Positions 55,158-64,000 of a DNA stretch of 64,000 bases are shown here, piece after piece (position 1 is the first letter of the stretch; every line of letters begins with the position of its first letter). The notes beneath the pieces were generated by a model, which was not told the DNA's origin, ran no database searches, and saw only the letters and a program-made list of their open reading frames with translations. Source of the DNA: Cohaesibacter gelatinilyticus (GTDB taxonomy: Bacteria > Pseudomonadota > Alphaproteobacteria > Rhizobiales > Cohaesibacteraceae); NCBI RefSeq assembly GCF_900215605.1, contig NZ_OBEL01000005.1, positions 248,001 through 312,000 on the forward strand, read 5' to 3'. The position numbers were made by a program, and so were the translations under genes.

Positions 55158-57086
55158 CTATTTTTCCCACCACCAGCGTTCGGGATAGAAGGCGAGCACC
55201 GGATCTGCATTCTCACGCTCTTCCGGCCAGCCGAATTTATCCCAAATCCCGATTGTGTGAATTGGTTTGTTCCAGTTAGGCACCCAATAGTGACCAGCTC
55301 TCCATATCCGATCGATTGCTCGCCCGGCTGCCTCCATGTCTTCGCGTGTTTTTGCATCGAGAGCTGCGTCAATCATGGCGTCCAATACCGGATGCTTGAT
55401 ACCAGCAATATTATAGCTGCCATTGATATCGGCCGATTTACTGCTCCAGAAAGTGCGAATGGAATCGGAGAGGGTGGGAGATAGAGAATAGCGACGTCCG
55501 ACAAGATCAAAATCGAAACTATCGGCTCGGCTTTGAAATTGAGATGGATCGACCAACCGGAAAGTCATCTTGACGCCCAGCAATGCCAGATTATTGATCC
55601 AGGGTGTCACGACACGTTCGAAGGCTGAACTATTGGCCATGACTTCAACTTCGAGGGCTTCACCAGCATCATTCACCAGACCATCAACATTTCGCTTCCA
55701 GCCTGCCTCTTGCAAGAGCTGATTGGCGCGGCGCAAAAGCTTGCGGTCTTTACCAGAAGCATCACTCGTTGGTGGAGTATAAGGCTCGTCAAAAATGGAT
55801 GGATCCAGCTTATCACGATATGGTTCCAGAAGCTCCAGTACCTTACCATCAGCCTTTCCCGACGCTTTCATATTGGTGCGTTCAAAGAAGGAGTGGGTTC
55901 TTTGATAGAGCCCGAAAAACAAATTCTTGTTCGACCATTCAAAATCGAATGCCAGAGCGATTGCTTCGCGGGTGCGGGGATCTGAGAACTTTGCACGGCG
56001 AGTGTTGAAAAACCAGCCCTGCGCTCCGGATGGGGTGCGATCAGGTAGTTCCACACGCTTGACTTTCCCTTCCTTGATGGCGGGAAAATCATACTTTTTT
56101 GCCCAACCCTTGGAACTGAATTCTTCGTGATAGGTAATGTCACCCTTCTTGAAGGCTTCAAAGAGTGCTGTACGCTCGCGATTGAATTCCAATCGGACAA
56201 TATCGAAATTATTCTGACCGACATTGACCGGCAAATCCTTGCCCCAATAATCAAGGTTACGTTCATATTCGATGAATGAACCTGCCTTGAACTTCCCGAT
56301 CCTGTACGGCCCTGAGCCAATTGGTGGTGTAAGTGTGGACTTGTCGAACGAAATTTTGCTGTAATAAGCCTTGGAAAAGACAGGTACGGTGCTTGCCACT
56401 TCCATTGGGGTTTGTCGACCCTGCTTTCCGGAGAAGACCAGCAAGGCATCCTTACCGTCGACCTTGGCATCTATCAGATCACGAAGACTGGTGCGAATGA
56501 CCGGGTGGCCTTTTTCCTTCAAAAGCATATAGGAAAAGGCAACATCCTCTGCTGTGACGGGACTACCATCATGAAAGAGGGCTTCATCACGTAAAGTGAA
56601 GCGATAGTGATTGCCATCTGGTGAGAGACTGACGCTGTTGGCCAACAACCCATAAATGGCATCGGGCTCGTCATAGGCGCGCACCATCAAGGTATCAAAT
56701 ATCAGTTCAATGCGAGGTGGTGCATCACCTTTCAGCACGAATCCATTGAGCGTATTGAAGGTCGCGTGGTTTTGATTATAGCTCCAGCTGGGGGCAGAAA
56801 AGACAAAGCGGCCGCCTTTTGGCGCATCAGGATTGACATAGTCAAAATTTTTGAAATCCGGACCATATTTCAAGGACCCAAAGACAGAAAGCCCATGGCG
56901 GGCATCAGACGCCCAACCGACCAACGGACGTCCCGCAAGGCAAATCCCCGAAACCAGTGCCAATGCGGCACTGGAGAGAAAATGCCTTCGGGATAAAGAC
57001 TTGTGTGGACGTGAGCAGGACTGGCCTTGAGGCTTTTGGCTTTGAACAAGCTCAGCCTCGTCTTGATTGTCTGCTGCACGCGTCAT
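55158..57086 (-). CDS. yejA: YejA-like peptide-binding protein, Tat-type leader
   Basis: About 642 residues, solute-binding protein family 5. After a hydrophilic 35-residue lead comes a twin-arginine signal, LSRRHFLSSAALALVSG. Mature motifs include HGLSVFGSLKYGPDFKNFDYVNPDAPKGG and EDVAFSYMLLKEKGHP. It is a paralogue of the next upstream gene (57129-59111), which shares DYVNPDAPKGG and the same domain order but has a Sec-type signal. YejABEF takes up peptides, including microcin C in E. coli. The start at 57086 (MTRAADNQ) is preferred. Confidence 0.92.
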   Translation of the reverse strand: MTRAADNQDEAELVQSQKPQGQSCSRPHKSLSRRHFLSSAALALVSGICLAGRPLVGWASDARHGLSVFGSLKYGPDFKNFDYVNPDAPKGGRFVFSAPSWSYNQNHATFNTLNGFVLKGDAPPRIELIFDTLMVRAYDEPDAIYGLLANSVSLSPDGNHYRFTLRDEALFHDGSPVTAEDVAFSYMLLKEKGHPVIRTSLRDLIDAKVDGKDALLVFSGKQGRQTPMEVASTVPVFSKAYYSKISFDKSTLTPPIGSGPYRIGKFKAGSFIEYERNLDYWGKDLPVNVGQNNFDIVRLEFNRERTALFEAFKKGDITYHEEFSSKGWAKKYDFPAIKEGKVKRVELPDRTPSGAQGWFFNTRRAKFSDPRTREAIALAFDFEWSNKNLFFGLYQRTHSFFERTNMKASGKADGKVLELLEPYRDKLDPSIFDEPYTPPTSDASGKDRKLLRRANQLLQEAGWKRNVDGLVNDAGEALEVEVMANSSAFERVVTPWINNLALLGVKMTFRLVDPSQFQSRADSFDFDLVGRRYSLSPTLSDSIRTFWSSKSADINGSYNIAGIKHPVLDAMIDAALDAKTREDMEAAGRAIDRIWRAGHYWVPNWNKPIHTIGIWDKFGWPEERENADPVLAFYPERWWWEK

Positions 57087-57128
57087 TCTTGTCTCATCCT
57101 TTGTTCTGTTCTGTCGAACTGGCATTGA

Positions 57129-59111
57129 TTATTGTTTGGCTTCGATGGACTTTGCCTTGGCCTCGTCCCACCACCAGATGGTAGGAAAACCGACGGTAAG
57201 GATTGGAAGGTCTTTTGGATGACCGAAGCGATTCCAGCGGGCGGTACGGGTCATGTCATTGGTCCAACCAGGAACCATGTAATGATTGGCTTGCAAAACT
57301 CTGTCCAATGCACGGGCAGCGGTGACCAGCGATTTGCGATTGTCAGCAAAGATAATGGCATCAACCAACTTATCGACTGCCGGGTTCTTGATGCCGCCAA
57401 AGTTGCGAGACCCTTCCCGATCAGCCGATGCGGAGCCAAAATAGCCTTTTTGTTCATTCCCAAGAGATAGGGACTGAGCAAAACCACCATAGATGAAATC
57501 ATAGTCTCGATTACGCAGGCGGTTGACATATTGTGCGCTGTCAACAACGCGAATGGTCATCTTGATGCCAACGCGCTCCATCGAGGCTTGCAAGCGTAGT
57601 GCAATTCGCTCAAAGGACGGAGTGGAGACCAGATATTCAATCTCGAAGGCTTCGCCTTTTTCATTACGCATCACACTTCTGGTTGGGTCAGAGCTGAGGC
57701 CCAATGTACTGGTAATGGAATGCCAAAACCCGGCTAGACCTGTCGGCATCTTGCTTTTGTCAATTTCTGTTTTTGGTTCCCAACCCGCCTCCTTGAACAG
57801 CTCAAGCGCTTTTTTGAGATTGCTGCGAATGTCTTCACGGCTCTCAACCTTCGGCTGGTCTGGCAGTTCCTCGAAGACAATCGCTGGGACTTGGTCTTTC
57901 AGGGGCTCCAAAAGAGCCAGTTCAGCCGCATCGGGCTTTCCACTCGCGGCAAATTCGGTGCCAAAGAAATAGGAACCGGCTCGCTTGTACTGATTGAAAA
58001 ACAAGGTGCGGTTCATCTCTTCAAAATTGAAGAGATAGTTCAAGGCCTGGCGAACCCTTGGATCTTTGAACTTTTCTCGCCGCATATTGGGAAAGAAGCC
58101 AATCGTAACGCCACTTGCACGGTCAGGAAATTCTTCCTTGATCACCCGTCCATCTTCGATAGCGGGAAAGTCGTAGCTCTTGGCCCAAACACGAGCTGTG
58201 TTTTCGACACGAAAATCATAGGCATCCGATTTGAAGGCTTCGAACATGACCGTATTGTCGCGGAAATATTCATAACGGAGCTGCTCAAAATTGTTGGAAC
58301 CAATATTGATAGCCAGATCCTTGCCCCAGTAATCATCGACACGATCAAGGATCATGAATTTTCCAGGTGAGAATTCACCGATTTTGTAGGCACCGGACCC
58401 TAAAGGTGGCTCAAGGGTAACTCGAGAGATATCGCGCTTTTCACCTTTTGCATCTGTGCCGGTCCACCAGTGTTTTGGCAGGATCAGAAGCTGCCCGACA
58501 ATATGAGGCAACTCACGATTTCCTTCTTCATCGAAGCGGAAAGTGACCTCATTTTCTCCGGTAATTTCAGCGCCGACAACATGGCTGTAATAGAAACGTT
58601 GCTGCGGACTGAGGCTGGTCAGTTTCTCGAACGACCAGATAACATCCTCCGGGGTGATCGGTTTCCCGTCATGCCAGCGTGCTTCAGGGCGCAGGCGAAA
58701 TTTGACATAGGAATAATTTGGCCCGATCAACATCTCTTCGGCAACAAGGCCATATTCAGTCGAGATCTCGTCATAGCTGCTTGCCATCAGGGTGTCATAG
58801 ATATTGCCCAGCCCCGCAGCAGGGTCTCCTTTTGGAATAATTGCATTGAAGTTGTCAAAACCACCCGCTACCGCTTGTCGGGCAATGCCACCCTTGGGAG
58901 CATCTGGATTGACATAATCAAAATGTTTGAAGCCTTTGGGATATTTGACATCACCCATCAAAGAGGTGCCATGAAGCCAGGTGTCGAACTCAACGGCTTG
59001 AGCCGGTATGCTGGTTGATGCAAGACCAAGAGCAAGACATCCAAGAAGGGCGAGATTGGTCACACCAAAAGCTTGTACGCGGGCATTGCCGGAGCGCAAT
59101 TTTAAAGACAC
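57129..59111 (-). CDS. yejA: YejA-like peptide-binding protein, Sec-type leader
   Basis: First gene of the yej operon, 660 residues. Signal peptide NLALLGCLALGLASTSIPAQA, then the SBP family 5 fold with FKHFDYVNPDAPKGGIARQ and PEDVIWSFEKLTSLSP. Start codon GTG 59111 is supported by GGAGGAG seven bases upstream. A 42-base gap to the second yejA indicates one transcript. Two binding proteins probably widen the range of peptides offered to a single YejBEF translocator. Confidence 0.93.
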   Translation of the reverse strand: MSLKLRSGNARVQAFGVTNLALLGCLALGLASTSIPAQAVEFDTWLHGTSLMGDVKYPKGFKHFDYVNPDAPKGGIARQAVAGGFDNFNAIIPKGDPAAGLGNIYDTLMASSYDEISTEYGLVAEEMLIGPNYSYVKFRLRPEARWHDGKPITPEDVIWSFEKLTSLSPQQRFYYSHVVGAEITGENEVTFRFDEEGNRELPHIVGQLLILPKHWWTGTDAKGEKRDISRVTLEPPLGSGAYKIGEFSPGKFMILDRVDDYWGKDLAINIGSNNFEQLRYEYFRDNTVMFEAFKSDAYDFRVENTARVWAKSYDFPAIEDGRVIKEEFPDRASGVTIGFFPNMRREKFKDPRVRQALNYLFNFEEMNRTLFFNQYKRAGSYFFGTEFAASGKPDAAELALLEPLKDQVPAIVFEELPDQPKVESREDIRSNLKKALELFKEAGWEPKTEIDKSKMPTGLAGFWHSITSTLGLSSDPTRSVMRNEKGEAFEIEYLVSTPSFERIALRLQASMERVGIKMTIRVVDSAQYVNRLRNRDYDFIYGGFAQSLSLGNEQKGYFGSASADREGSRNFGGIKNPAVDKLVDAIIFADNRKSLVTAARALDRVLQANHYMVPGWTNDMTRTARWNRFGHPKDLPILTVGFPTIWWWDEAKAKSIEAKQ

Positions 59112-59187
59112 AGGGCTTCTCCTCCAAATAAATCGAAAACCACTCTAACAAATAGCAAATTACCAATTAAGCAACATTATGGTGAGC

Positions 59188-59234
59188 GAAGAAAACAGCT
59201 TTGTGAGCAGGTAAATAGGGTTCACAAAGCTGTT
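59188..59234 (-). terminator. Terminator after ybaK, before the yej operon
   Basis: A perfect 13-bp stem, 59194-59206 with 59222-59234, with a 15-base loop; on the minus strand it is followed by TTTTCTT. It should end the pncA-pncB-ybaK transcript and insulate yejA. Confidence 0.75.
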
Positions 59235-59286
59235 AGCTGTGGATGAGTGCGTAAATTTCAAATGCAAACCTGTCAGCTGATGAATA

Positions 59287-59775
59287 TCAGCAAGGCAAGA
59301 TCACGGCATTGATTGCCTTCCGCAACGCATGTGGTTGAACACAAAAAACAGCTTGTGGACTGCCAGCAGCAGCCCAGACCAGATCATAATCCAGAAGTGA
59401 CGGATCCATATAAACCGGCATGGGGCATTTGTGGCCAATAGGCACAACGCCACCAATGGCGAAGCCGGTCTCAGCCCTTACCTTGCGAGGGTCGGCGCGC
59501 TGCAAGTCGCTGCCAACGGTCTCGGCAATAGTCTTCAAATCAGCCTGCTTGTGCCCGACAATGAGCAACAGCACCAGAGCCTCATTGTCTTTGCGCTCAA
59601 AAATCAGGCTCTTGATAATTTGTTCGACTTCACATTCGCAGGCATCTGCTGCCTCTTGTGCTGTTCGGGTGGATTGAGGCATCACACGGATTTCGATATC
59701 GAGCGACAGTGCTTCTGCTTCATCCTGTACGCGCTTTTGAGAGTCGGATTTCTTCACTGTTTGATCCGTCCTCAA
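59287..59775 (-). CDS. ybaK: YbaK/EbsC-type aminoacyl-tRNA deacylase
   Basis: About 162 residues with the YbaK/ProX-type editing domain: TAQEAADACECEVEQIIKSL, the KQADLKTIAE helix and FAIGGVVPIGH, the conserved glycine loop. Such free-standing domains hydrolyse mischarged tRNA (Cys- or Ala-tRNA(Pro)); the specificity here is not known. The start appears to be TTG 59775 overlapping the pncB stop, or GTG 59757. It is the last gene of the pnc operon. Confidence 0.85.
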   Translation of the reverse strand: MRTDQTVKKSDSQKRVQDEAEALSLDIEIRVMPQSTRTAQEAADACECEVEQIIKSLIFERKDNEALVLLLIVGHKQADLKTIAETVGSDLQRADPRKVRAETGFAIGGVVPIGHKCPMPVYMDPSLLDYDLVWAAAGSPQAVFCVQPHALRKAINAVILPC

Positions 59776-61064
59776 ACAATGATCTCCATGGCTTCCTGCT
59801 GTCCGACATTGAAGACACGGCGATAGCGGTCAATCTCGGCATCCGGGCCAAGAGCCTTATTTGGATTATCGGATAATTTCACCGTTGGGCGACCATCAGC
59901 AGAGATGGCCTTGCAGACCAGAGAGAAGGGAGTTAGCGCGTCATTGGGCACAAGATTACGGAAATCGTTGGTCAGAAGAGTGCCCCACCCGAAACTGATC
60001 CGCGCCCGGCCATGGAATTGCTGATGAAGTTCGCGGATTTTGTCGACATCCAGACCATCAGAAAAAATGATGCGTTTGTTGCGAGGGTCCTGCCCATGCT
60101 CATTCCACCATTGAATGGCTTTTTCCGCGCCGGTTGCCGGATCGCCACTATCAATGCGGATTCCGGTCCATTCTGAGAGCCAATCCGGCGCATTGGACAA
60201 AAAGCCGTCGGTACCATAGGTGTCAGGCAAAATAATCAGCAAGTTGCCGTCATGTTCCTCCTGCCAGTCTCGAAGGACCTGATAAGGAGCATCTGCCAGT
60301 TCTGCATCGCTATTGGCAAGGGCTGAATAAACCATGGGCAATTCATGGGCATTGGTGCCTATGGCCTCCACTTCGCGGCGCATGGCAATCAGGCAGTTGG
60401 AAGTGCCGACAAATTTGTCACCCAAGCCTTCCATCATGGCCTGGACACACCAGTCCTGCCATAAGAAGGAATGGCGGCGGCGTGTACCAAAATCAGCCAG
60501 CAACAAACCATCAATATCGCGTAGTTGCTCTACTTTCTCCCACAATTTGGTCATGGCGCGCGCATAGAGAACCTGCAGTTCGAATTTGCCCATATCGTGC
60601 AATACTGCCCGTGTGCGCAGTTCCATCAGAACAGCGAGGGCCGGGATTTCCCAGAGCATGACCGAAGGCCAGTCACCCTCAAAAGTCAATTCATACTGAT
60701 CGCCAATGCGTTCCAGATGATAGGGCGGTAGGCGCAAATTTTCGAACCATTCCATGAAATCGGATCGGAACATCGCGCGTTTGCCATAGAAGGTATTGCC
60801 CCGCAGCCAGGTGCTTTCACCGCGAGAGAGTGACAGCGAGCGGATATGATCCAGCTGCGCACGCAGTTCGCCCTCATCAATCAGCTTGGCCAGTGGAATG
60901 TGAGAGGATCGATTGATCAGGCTGAAAGTGACACGCGTATCGGGCTTGTTCAGGAACACCGATTGCGCCATCAATAGCTTGTAAAAATCAGTATCAATCA
61001 GCGAACGCACAATGGGATCAATTTTCCATTTGTGATTATAAACACGCGTTGCTAGATCTGTCAT
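59772..61064 (-). CDS. pncB: Nicotinate phosphoribosyltransferase
   Basis: Makes nicotinate mononucleotide from nicotinate and PRPP (ATP-stimulated), the step after PncA in NAD salvage. About 430 residues. Visible are SLIDTDFYKLLMAQSVF at the N terminus, the autophosphorylated His region TSNCLIAMRREVEAIGTNAHELPM, and FSDGLDVDKI. Three in-frame ATGs (61073, 61070, 61064) follow one AAGGA; 61064 has the best spacing. It lies 47 bases after pncA. Confidence 0.95.
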   Translation of the reverse strand: MTDLATRVYNHKWKIDPIVRSLIDTDFYKLLMAQSVFLNKPDTRVTFSLINRSSHIPLAKLIDEGELRAQLDHIRSLSLSRGESTWLRGNTFYGKRAMFRSDFMEWFENLRLPPYHLERIGDQYELTFEGDWPSVMLWEIPALAVLMELRTRAVLHDMGKFELQVLYARAMTKLWEKVEQLRDIDGLLLADFGTRRRHSFLWQDWCVQAMMEGLGDKFVGTSNCLIAMRREVEAIGTNAHELPMVYSALANSDAELADAPYQVLRDWQEEHDGNLLIILPDTYGTDGFLSNAPDWLSEWTGIRIDSGDPATGAEKAIQWWNEHGQDPRNKRIIFSDGLDVDKIRELHQQFHGRARISFGWGTLLTNDFRNLVPNDALTPFSLVCKAISADGRPTVKLSDNPNKALGPDAEIDRYRRVFNVGQQEAMEIIV

Positions 61065-61111
61065 CGACATCATTCCTTAAAGGCGGGCAGTGGGCGAATA
61101 TCTGTTCACGA

Positions 61112-61858
61112 CTAATTGTGAACTTTCACACCATGGACTTGCATGTCATCTAGGGCTGCTTTGAGCGAGCCGTCAAGGTCAATCGCCCGGCAAGCTGACA
61201 GGATCACCTCAACTTCATATCCAAGGCGCGCGGCATCCACAGCCGAATAGCGTACACAATAATCGGTGGCCAAGCCAACGATGGTCAGTTTGCGGATGCC
61301 CAATATATCCAGATAACCCTTCAATCCGGTCGGTGTGCTTCGATCATTCTCGAAAAAAGAGGAATAGCTATCGATGGCCGGATTGGCGCCTTTGCGAATG
61401 ATCAGATCCGCATGATCAGTCTGTAAATCCTGATGAAAGGCTGCGCCATTGCTGCCCTGAACACAATGATCGGGCCATAGAACCTGATCGCCATAAGGCA
61501 TTTTGACCATTGAGAAAGGCACTTTACCCTCATGAGATGTAGCAAAGGAAGAATGGCCGGCAGGATGCCAATCCTGGGTCAGAACAATGGTTGCATAATC
61601 AGTCATCATCTTATTGACCAAGGGAACGATTTCATCCCCACCAGGTACGGCTAGAGAACCACCGGGGCAGAAGTCATTCTGGACGTCAATAACGATAAGG
61701 GCTTCTGATTTTTTGTCCATCTCTTCGTTTTCCTGATTTTGTGTCATGGCAGACTTGCTAGCCTTGCTGCTGCTGATCGTAAGAAAATGTGCACCGGCAC
61801 TGACAGAGGCCAGTGTTCCTCCCACCATGACAGATCGTCTTGATATCTTCACTACCAT
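61112..61858 (-). CDS. pncA: Nicotinamidase/pyrazinamidase with Tat-like N-terminal leader
   Basis: Deamidates nicotinamide to nicotinate. The catalytic triad is present: Asp in VIDVQNDFCPGG, Lys in IIRKGANP and Cys in GLATDYCVRYSAVDAA; metal ligands are in QDWHPAGHSSF. The odd part is a 40-50 residue extension with a twin-arginine stretch (VKISRRSVMVGGTLASVSAG) and a hydrophobic run before a polar linker. Bacterial PncA is normally cytoplasmic and about 200 residues. Inner ATGs at 61747 and 61720 (the latter after AGGAAAACGAAGAG) would give the normal form. First gene of the pnc operon. Confidence 0.92.
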   Translation of the reverse strand: MVVKISRRSVMVGGTLASVSAGAHFLTISSSKASKSAMTQNQENEEMDKKSEALIVIDVQNDFCPGGSLAVPGGDEIVPLVNKMMTDYATIVLTQDWHPAGHSSFATSHEGKVPFSMVKMPYGDQVLWPDHCVQGSNGAAFHQDLQTDHADLIIRKGANPAIDSYSSFFENDRSTPTGLKGYLDILGIRKLTIVGLATDYCVRYSAVDAARLGYEVEVILSACRAIDLDGSLKAALDDMQVHGVKVHN

Positions 61859-61945
61859 TATGCGCACGATCCTTTATTATGCTCAATTCGAGCAAAAGAA
61901 ATATAGAGAAGTGGGCGATCCGTCAAGAGAGTTAAAATGCCGATA

Positions 61946-61974
61946 AAAAAACCGGGCATGGAGCCCGGCTTTTT
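61946..61974 (-). terminator. Terminator of the cytochrome c gene
   Basis: CCGGGC (61952-61957) pairs with GCCCGG (61963-61968); on the minus strand it is followed by six T. The A/T flanks extend the stem past one mismatch. Confidence 0.8.
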
Positions 61975-61999
61975 GAATTTCAATGATGATCTCGGATAT

Positions 62000-62524
62000 T
62001 TACTGCAAGCTCTGCAGATAGCTGATCATGTTTGCGCGGTCTTTGTCTTTCTTGAAACCGGCAAAAGACATGGAGGTCTTGCTGATGAAGTCTTTTGGCT
62101 TTTTCAGGAAGCCGTTCAGCTGATCGGCATCCCAGGTCTTGCCATCGCCATAAGCCTGCATGGCTGCTGAATATTTGAAGCCATCAACACCGCCTGGCTG
62201 ACGACCAACAACACCAAAGAGATTTGGACCAACCTTGTTTTTGCCGCCCTGATCGAAGGTATGGCAGGAAGCGCATTTCTTGGTCAGTTTTTCACCTGCA
62301 GCCGGATCAGCAGAAGCAAGCAAGGTTGCAAAATCAACTTCTGGCTCGGCTTCTTTGGCTGGTGCTGCATCGCCACCATCATTGTTTGCAACAGCAATTT
62401 CAAAACCAGGCTTCTCTGGGGCATCAGCACTGAAAATGAAACTGGATACCATGCCGATGACCATCATGATGATCAAAGACAGCAACAATGCGCCAAAAGC
62501 CTTGTTCAATTCGAAAAAATTCAT
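62000..62524 (-). CDS. cycM: Membrane-anchored cytochrome c, CycM-like
   Basis: 174 residues: an N-terminal anchor (FGALLLSLIIMMVIGMVSSFIF), an Ala/Pro/Glu-rich linker and a class I cytochrome c domain. Haem attachment is CASCH, followed by KVGPNLFGVVGR, and the axial Met is in SKTSMSFAG. CycM-type proteins pass electrons from the bc1 complex to the terminal oxidase at the periplasmic face. The start at 62524 (MNFFELNK) has AAGGA three bases upstream, so spacing is short; a longer frame from 62587 is unlike the family. It is divergent from kdsB. Confidence 0.92.
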   Translation of the reverse strand: MNFFELNKAFGALLLSLIIMMVIGMVSSFIFSADAPEKPGFEIAVANNDGGDAAPAKEAEPEVDFATLLASADPAAGEKLTKKCASCHTFDQGGKNKVGPNLFGVVGRQPGGVDGFKYSAAMQAYGDGKTWDADQLNGFLKKPKDFISKTSMSFAGFKKDKDRANMISYLQSLQ

Positions 62525-62786
62525 TGGTCCTTGCTCCGGGTTCCTTACCTGGGTCTCGATCCGCCTGTGTGCGTATGCGCAACTCAATTCTGTCTTGCCA
62601 ACGAGCCCTGTTTACAGGGCAAAAACCAGACATGAAAGTGAGACAAAAAAGCGCTCTTGGCCCCACATGCGTAAGTTAAGCGGAAACTACTAGCTTTTAC
62701 GGATGAATGTCCATAGGAATAGCGGATAAGATGTCAAGACTTATGCCTTTGACGACACTTTTCATCAAAATCTGGGGGAAATTGAC

Positions 62787-63542
62787 ATGTCTCAGTCAAT
62801 GAATGGAGAAAAAGCAGTAGTTTTGATTCCCGCCCGTATGGCTTCAACCCGGCTTCCGGACAAACCATTGGCCGATATTGCAGGTGAAGCAATGATTGTC
62901 CAGGTCTGGAAACGCGCCAAGGAAGCCAATATTGGTCCAGTTGTGGTGGCAGCGGATTGCCATCAGATTGCCCAAGCTGTTCGTGACGCCGGTGGCGATG
63001 CAGTTGTCACCAATCCCGATCATCCATCAGGTTCTGATCGTATTTTCGAAGCATTGGAACATATCGATCCCAACGGTGACTATCAGATTGTAGTGAATGT
63101 ACAGGGCGATCTGCCAACCATAGATCCCGATGCCATTCGCGCCTGCTTTGAGCCTCTGAGCAATCCGGACGTTGATATTGCAACATTGGCAGTCGATATT
63201 TCCGATGAGGATGAAAAGACCAATCCGAATGTGGTCAAGGTCGTTGGAAGTCCTCTGAGTGGAAAGGATAGCCAGATGCGCGCGCTGTATTTCACGCGCG
63301 CGACAGCACCCTATGGGGATGGGCCGCTTTACCATCATATTGGACTTTATGCCTACCGTCGCTCCGCGCTGGACAGGTTCGTGAATTTGTCCGAAAGTCC
63401 ACTGGAAAAGCGTGAGAAACTGGAGCAGTTACGCGCTCTGGAAGCGGGAATGCGTATCGATGTTGCCCTTGTCAATGATGTGCCATTGGGTGTCGATACT
63501 CCAGAGGATCTTGAAAAGGCACGCAAAGCATTGTCTAAATAG
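62787..63542 (+). CDS. kdsB: 3-deoxy-manno-octulosonate cytidylyltransferase
   Basis: Activates KDO with CTP to CMP-KDO for lipopolysaccharide core synthesis. 251 residues, normal length. The nucleotide motif [20 protein letters not shown] is at the N terminus, with [11 protein letters not shown] and [15 protein letters not shown] later. GGGGGAAATT precedes the ATG. It is followed by a hairpin and then pheA, an arrangement common in Hyphomicrobiales. Confidence 0.96.
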   Translation: MSQSMNGEKAVVLIPARMASTRLPDKPLADIAGEAMIVQVWKRAKEANIGPVVVAADCHQIAQAVRDAGGDAVVTNPDHPSGSDRIFEALEHIDPNGDYQIVVNVQGDLPTIDPDAIRACFEPLSNPDVDIATLAVDISDEDEKTNPNVVKVVGSPLSGKDSQMRALYFTRATAPYGDGPLYHHIGLYAYRRSALDRFVNLSESPLEKREKLEQLRALEAGMRIDVALVNDVPLGVDTPEDLEKARKALSK

Positions 63543-63581
63543 CATTCGAACTGGTCTGATTAGTGAGCAGACCACAATGAC

Positions 63582-63608
63582 AAGGGCGGCATCCGTCGCC
63601 CTTTTTTC
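63582..63608 (+). terminator. Terminator between kdsB and pheA
   Basis: A 9-bp stem with one G-U, 63582-63590 with 63595-63603, loop ATCC, then T through 63607. It separates the two genes. Confidence 0.8.
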
Positions 63609-63634
63609 TTGACTGATGAGGAGAAACAGCAATC

Positions 63635-64000
63635 ATGTCCACCAAGAAAGTCGTATTTCAGGGAGAACCGGGAGCCAACTCGCACATTGCCTGCAATAAT
63701 GTGTTTCCCGAGTTTGAGGCACTCCCCATGGCGACTTTTGAAGATTGCTTCAATGCCATCCAGAAGGATGAAGCCGATCTGGGTATGATTCCGGTTGAAA
63801 ATTCTGTTGCCGGGCGGGTGGCCGATATTCATCATCTGATGCCGACATCCGGATTGAACATCATTGGCGAGTATTTCCTGCCTATTCATCATCAGCTTGT
63901 TGGCTTGCGTGGCACCAAGCTTGATGAGGTGGAATCCATCCAGAGTCATGTCATGGCGCTGGGGCAATGCCGCAAAGTGATCCGGGATATGGGCGTCAGG
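63635..64000 (+). CDS. pheA: Prephenate dehydratase, 3' end cut by window
   Basis: Converts prephenate to phenylpyruvate in phenylalanine synthesis. The first 122 codons are present. The N terminus VVFQGEPGANSHIAC and the conserved IPVENSVAGRVADIHHLM are typical of the dehydratase domain; no chorismate mutase domain precedes it, as in alphaproteobacteria. GAGGAG lies about 11 bases before ATG 63635. The ACT regulatory domain should lie beyond the window. Confidence 0.95.
   Translation, partial: MSTKKVVFQGEPGANSHIACNNVFPEFEALPMATFEDCFNAIQKDEADLGMIPVENSVAGRVADIHHLMPTSGLNIIGEYFLPIHHQLVGLRGTKLDEVESIQSHVMALGQCRKVIRDMGVR

Noticed and set aside
1-64000. Mobile elements, CRISPR, tRNA genes or phage genes
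   Set aside because: No transposase or integrase frames, no spaced direct repeats and no tRNA-like sequence were noticed; the window looks like core chromosome with a pilus locus.

Overview
The window reads as a stretch of a marine-type alphaproteobacterial chromosome of the order Hyphomicrobiales (Rhizobiales). Support comes from neighbour pairs typical of that order (argF-hslO, a cycM-like cytochrome divergent from kdsB-pheA), a yejABEF peptide transporter with two binding proteins, an Irr-type iron box in front of bacterioferritin, and a cpa/tad pilus locus of alphaproteobacterial layout. Base composition looks near half G+C, low for the order; a Cohaesibacter-like genus would fit, but that is a guess. 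No rRNA, tRNA, CRISPR array, insertion sequence or prophage was seen. Genes at both window ends are cut.

Layout. 1-10.9 kb: argF (5' end cut), hslO, a two-gene RND efflux unit, a DUF2189 membrane protein, an SDR oxidoreductase, a Bfd-type ferredoxin and bacterioferritin. 11-17.5 kb: a YnjBCD-like ABC importer followed closely by the helicase gene hrpB. 17.9-29.6 kb: one long same-strand run for nucleoside uptake and catabolism: a BMP-family binding protein, a double ATPase, two permeases, then cdd, purine nucleoside phosphorylase, deoC, deoA, deoB, add and upp. These would import nucleosides, deaminate or phosphorolyse them, recover bases and send (deoxy)ribose phosphate to central metabolism. 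29.7-33.8 kb: a retropepsin-like protease, a phosphohexomutase, a HAD phosphatase and an orphan PhnD-like binding protein.

33.8-46.2 kb holds a complete Tad/Flp pilus locus in five transcription blocks: two TadE/G-like pseudopilins and a stand-alone CpaC N-domain protein on the minus strand, the Flp pilin behind a very AT-rich leader, cpaA between two terminators, the cpaB-C-D-E-F-tadB-tadC operon, and a TadD-like TPR lipoprotein on the minus strand. A CtrA-type TTAA-N7-TTAA box and a 12-mer that recurs upstream of tadD lie in front of cpaB.

46.5-50.1 kb: an M17 aminopeptidase, a small MarR regulator flanked by palindromes, an NlpC/P60 hydrolase and an unrecognised CxxC protein. 50.2-59.1 kb (minus): yejA-yejA-yejB-yejE-yejF and ghrA. 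59.3-61.9 kb (minus): pncA-pncB-ybaK, for NAD salvage, with an unexpected Tat-like leader on the nicotinamidase. 62-64 kb: a membrane-anchored cytochrome c, kdsB and the start of pheA.

No wholly new system is evident. The best leads are the Tat-tagged PncA, the shared tad promoter elements, the AT-rich pilin leader, the inverted repeats before the nucleoside run and the palindromes around marR.
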